From Phoronis australis (Eukaryota > Phoronida > Phoronidae), in contig NMRA01000337.1 in assembly GCA_002633005.1 (NCBI GenBank), forward strand, positions 340,641 through 404,640: a DNA stretch of 64,000 bases, written 5' to 3'. Below, piece after piece: positions 57,901-60,900 of the stretch. The notes beneath the pieces are model-generated. The model was given only the letters and a program-made list of their open reading frames with translations. It searched no databases and was not told the origin of the DNA. The position numbers and the translations under genes are program-made. Every line of letters starts with the position of its first letter. The first letter of the stretch is position 1.

Positions 57901-60900
57901 TAAATGAGAAGGTGTTTGACTGATCGGGGCAATTCACGCATGGTTTTCAATTACTTACATCAATTTTATTGACTACGGGAAGGCATTTGACAGTAAAAAC
58001 TGTGCTCTTAGCCATATTTTGTTGACTGTAAGAAGAATTGTGTGGTTACATTATCTAGCTTACACAAAAATGTTTGACTGGTTAAAGACAATAATTACAA
58101 TTGGGAGTAAAAAAGTAAAAAGCCACTTTTCCAACACACCTTTGTCAATGTTGAGCGAGGAAAGTTTGTTGATGTCACAGTCACCATTAGTCAGGGCACC
58201 AGGTGACCCCACACCACATGTTGGCTTACCAGATGACAACATATCTGGAACAGCTAACTTATCTCCATGGTAACTGTTCACTGATGGAGGGTGACTAGGA
58301 AACGGAGTAAGGAAGCGCGGAGATGACGATCGGGATATAACATTTATTCGCGAATCCAGCTGTCCATGGGTATATAGAGCATCAGGATGAGAGTGAATAA
58401 CTTCCATACATGGCGTCTTACTATAGGACAAGACTGACACAGTGTCAATATCTGATGGTTCTGGACTAGCTGTTGGTGCCACCAAGTGTGCGACACCATG
58501 GTGAGGGTGACGGCAATGATTGACATGATGGTGACGGCATTCACCAACAGTCTGTCCTTTACAGCTACACTTCTTTGTTACACTAGTCCGCCTGCAAAGA
58601 GCAAACGCCTTCTCAGGAGTCACTCTCTGCTTAGTCTGAGGTTTGGTAAAGTGTTTCTTGAGGCGTCGTCTCATTCGGCGCCATAAGTGTCCAATATACT
58701 TTAATATCTCACTGTAACAGCCAGTAGGCTCACCAGCACTAGCCAGAGTGCTGGTTGACATGTATCTCTTACGCTCCAACTTCATTCTCTCAGTCTCACG
58801 TTTTTTGGTGGCAGAGAATTGCGTCGCTATGACTACCAAACATAAGTTTATCATAAAAAATGAACCAATCTGAAAAAATAACAATAATAAGATATAGAAC
58901 AAGTGAACAGTTCAGAAGACAACAGAAATTTTTTGGAATGATGGAATCATTCATCCTCAGGCAAAAAGAACTCATACAAAATTTAAAAAATCTTGTTTAT
59001 CATGATATCCCAATGGTACATCTGAGTGTGTTTTACTGTCCCATTCTTGATCCAGAGAGCACTCATGCACGCTCAATGCAGAGCATAGGTTTATGGGATA
59101 GGATTTAGTCAATCCATAGACGCCAAGCTCAACTTGAAAACTGACAAATCGTGTGCCATGTTTCAAGTAATTTTTCCAACTCTAAGTGATGTGATTGGTC
59201 AACTATTTACTCAACAAAATCCCGTCATCTTTTGTGCATACAGCATCTCATGCTATCCGTAAAAAGGTCAATTGTAGCGTGAGAATGGCAGATATTGCCA
59301 TGGAAACCTGTCATGACTTAAACATTTTTATTAAAATAAAATAAAACAAAACAAAAATAATCTAATGAGAGTTTTGTCACATAATTATTTGTATAGTTAT
59401 CATTGTTAAAAAGTTTAGTGTTCATCAATCCAAATAATATCATAAATTTTACAATCAAAAAACAACATTCAAGACAGCTGTAGCTACGTAATATGTTGGA
59501 CTCAAGCAAAAATGGCCAAATTTGGTGCCAACTTTGTAACATATCTCAGAAATGGCCGATCACATTAAAATGAAACGTTCACTTCTTATGCTGCTGTTTT
59601 GCTGCATTTTACTTAAGACATGATCACATGACTCAAGACATGGTCACATGACTCAAGACATGGTCACATGACTCAATCAATTGGAGGTTGGTATAAAGAC
59701 AAAAATCTAATTCTACAGGCTTTCTGCTTTTAGGAAATTATTTTTCCCCCAGTTAAATCGAATAGTTTGGTAGAAATTTGGAGGAATGGACAGATTTGTC
59801 AGTGAAGTGCTACATAACCTTAAAATATTTCTGCTTAGGATACACCTCATATAGCACTTGGAATGTCATATATGTACCAATGTCTGAAAGCAACTACTAC
59901 GAAAGTTCAGTTTCCATCTGTTGTACAAGGAACAATCCAGCAAATTCAATCATAGGCCAACATTTACATATTTCAACTTCCTAGTGACCTAAAAGGAACC
60001 AGATTTACGGCAACTAGAGAAACAATTATCATTCGTGGTAAGCAATTCTGAGAACACCGAAAGCACTCAAAATATCAACTCAAAACTTAAGACCATATAG
60101 GCAAAAAAGATTTGCCTATTTTTATAATTATTTTGTAACTGATACCAAGGTTTGCATCTTGGTAATTTGTAAAATTATGGCAAAACGTCTTTGTTTTAGA
60201 ACAGATTATGGTGAACACGTGGACTTTTATCTTGACAAAAATTTCAAAAAGAGGCAGTATTGAGAATTAATACATCATCATTAGCATAATTTGAACTGTG
60301 AAGTTGCCACGAAACAACACATAGTAGACTTTTGAACATTCACGAGGAAAGTCTACCTCAGATGGATGTTATTTTTCATCCAGGAAAGTCTACCTCAGAT
60401 GGATGTTATTATTCATCCAGGAAAGTCCACCTCAGATGGATGTTATTATTCATCCAGGAATGTCTACCTCAGATGGATGTTATTATTCATCCAGGAAAGC
60501 CTACCTTAGAAGGATGTTATTATTCATCCAGGAAAGTCTACCTTAGATGGACGTTATTATTCATCCAGTTAAGTCTTTGATTCAAAAAATTGGGATAATT
60601 TAGACAAGTACGTTTGTCATCAAGCAGCATAATTGGCACACTGCAGGAGCGAATCTACGATCATGACCAAAGGGGTGAGAATGTTTGATAATGGACAAAT
60701 ATAGGAGGAAAATTACAACAGCAAAACTGTCAAACTAGAAGAGTTCCGAATTTTTGAAACCGTGACTACACTGAATTCTTTAACATACTTACCACAATAA
60801 GAGTAACGAAATAAATCCACACCCAGAAAGAGTGAGCGTCTTGTACATAGTACATTATGTCAACCCAGCCTTCCAGACTAATCACCTGTGACAAACACAG

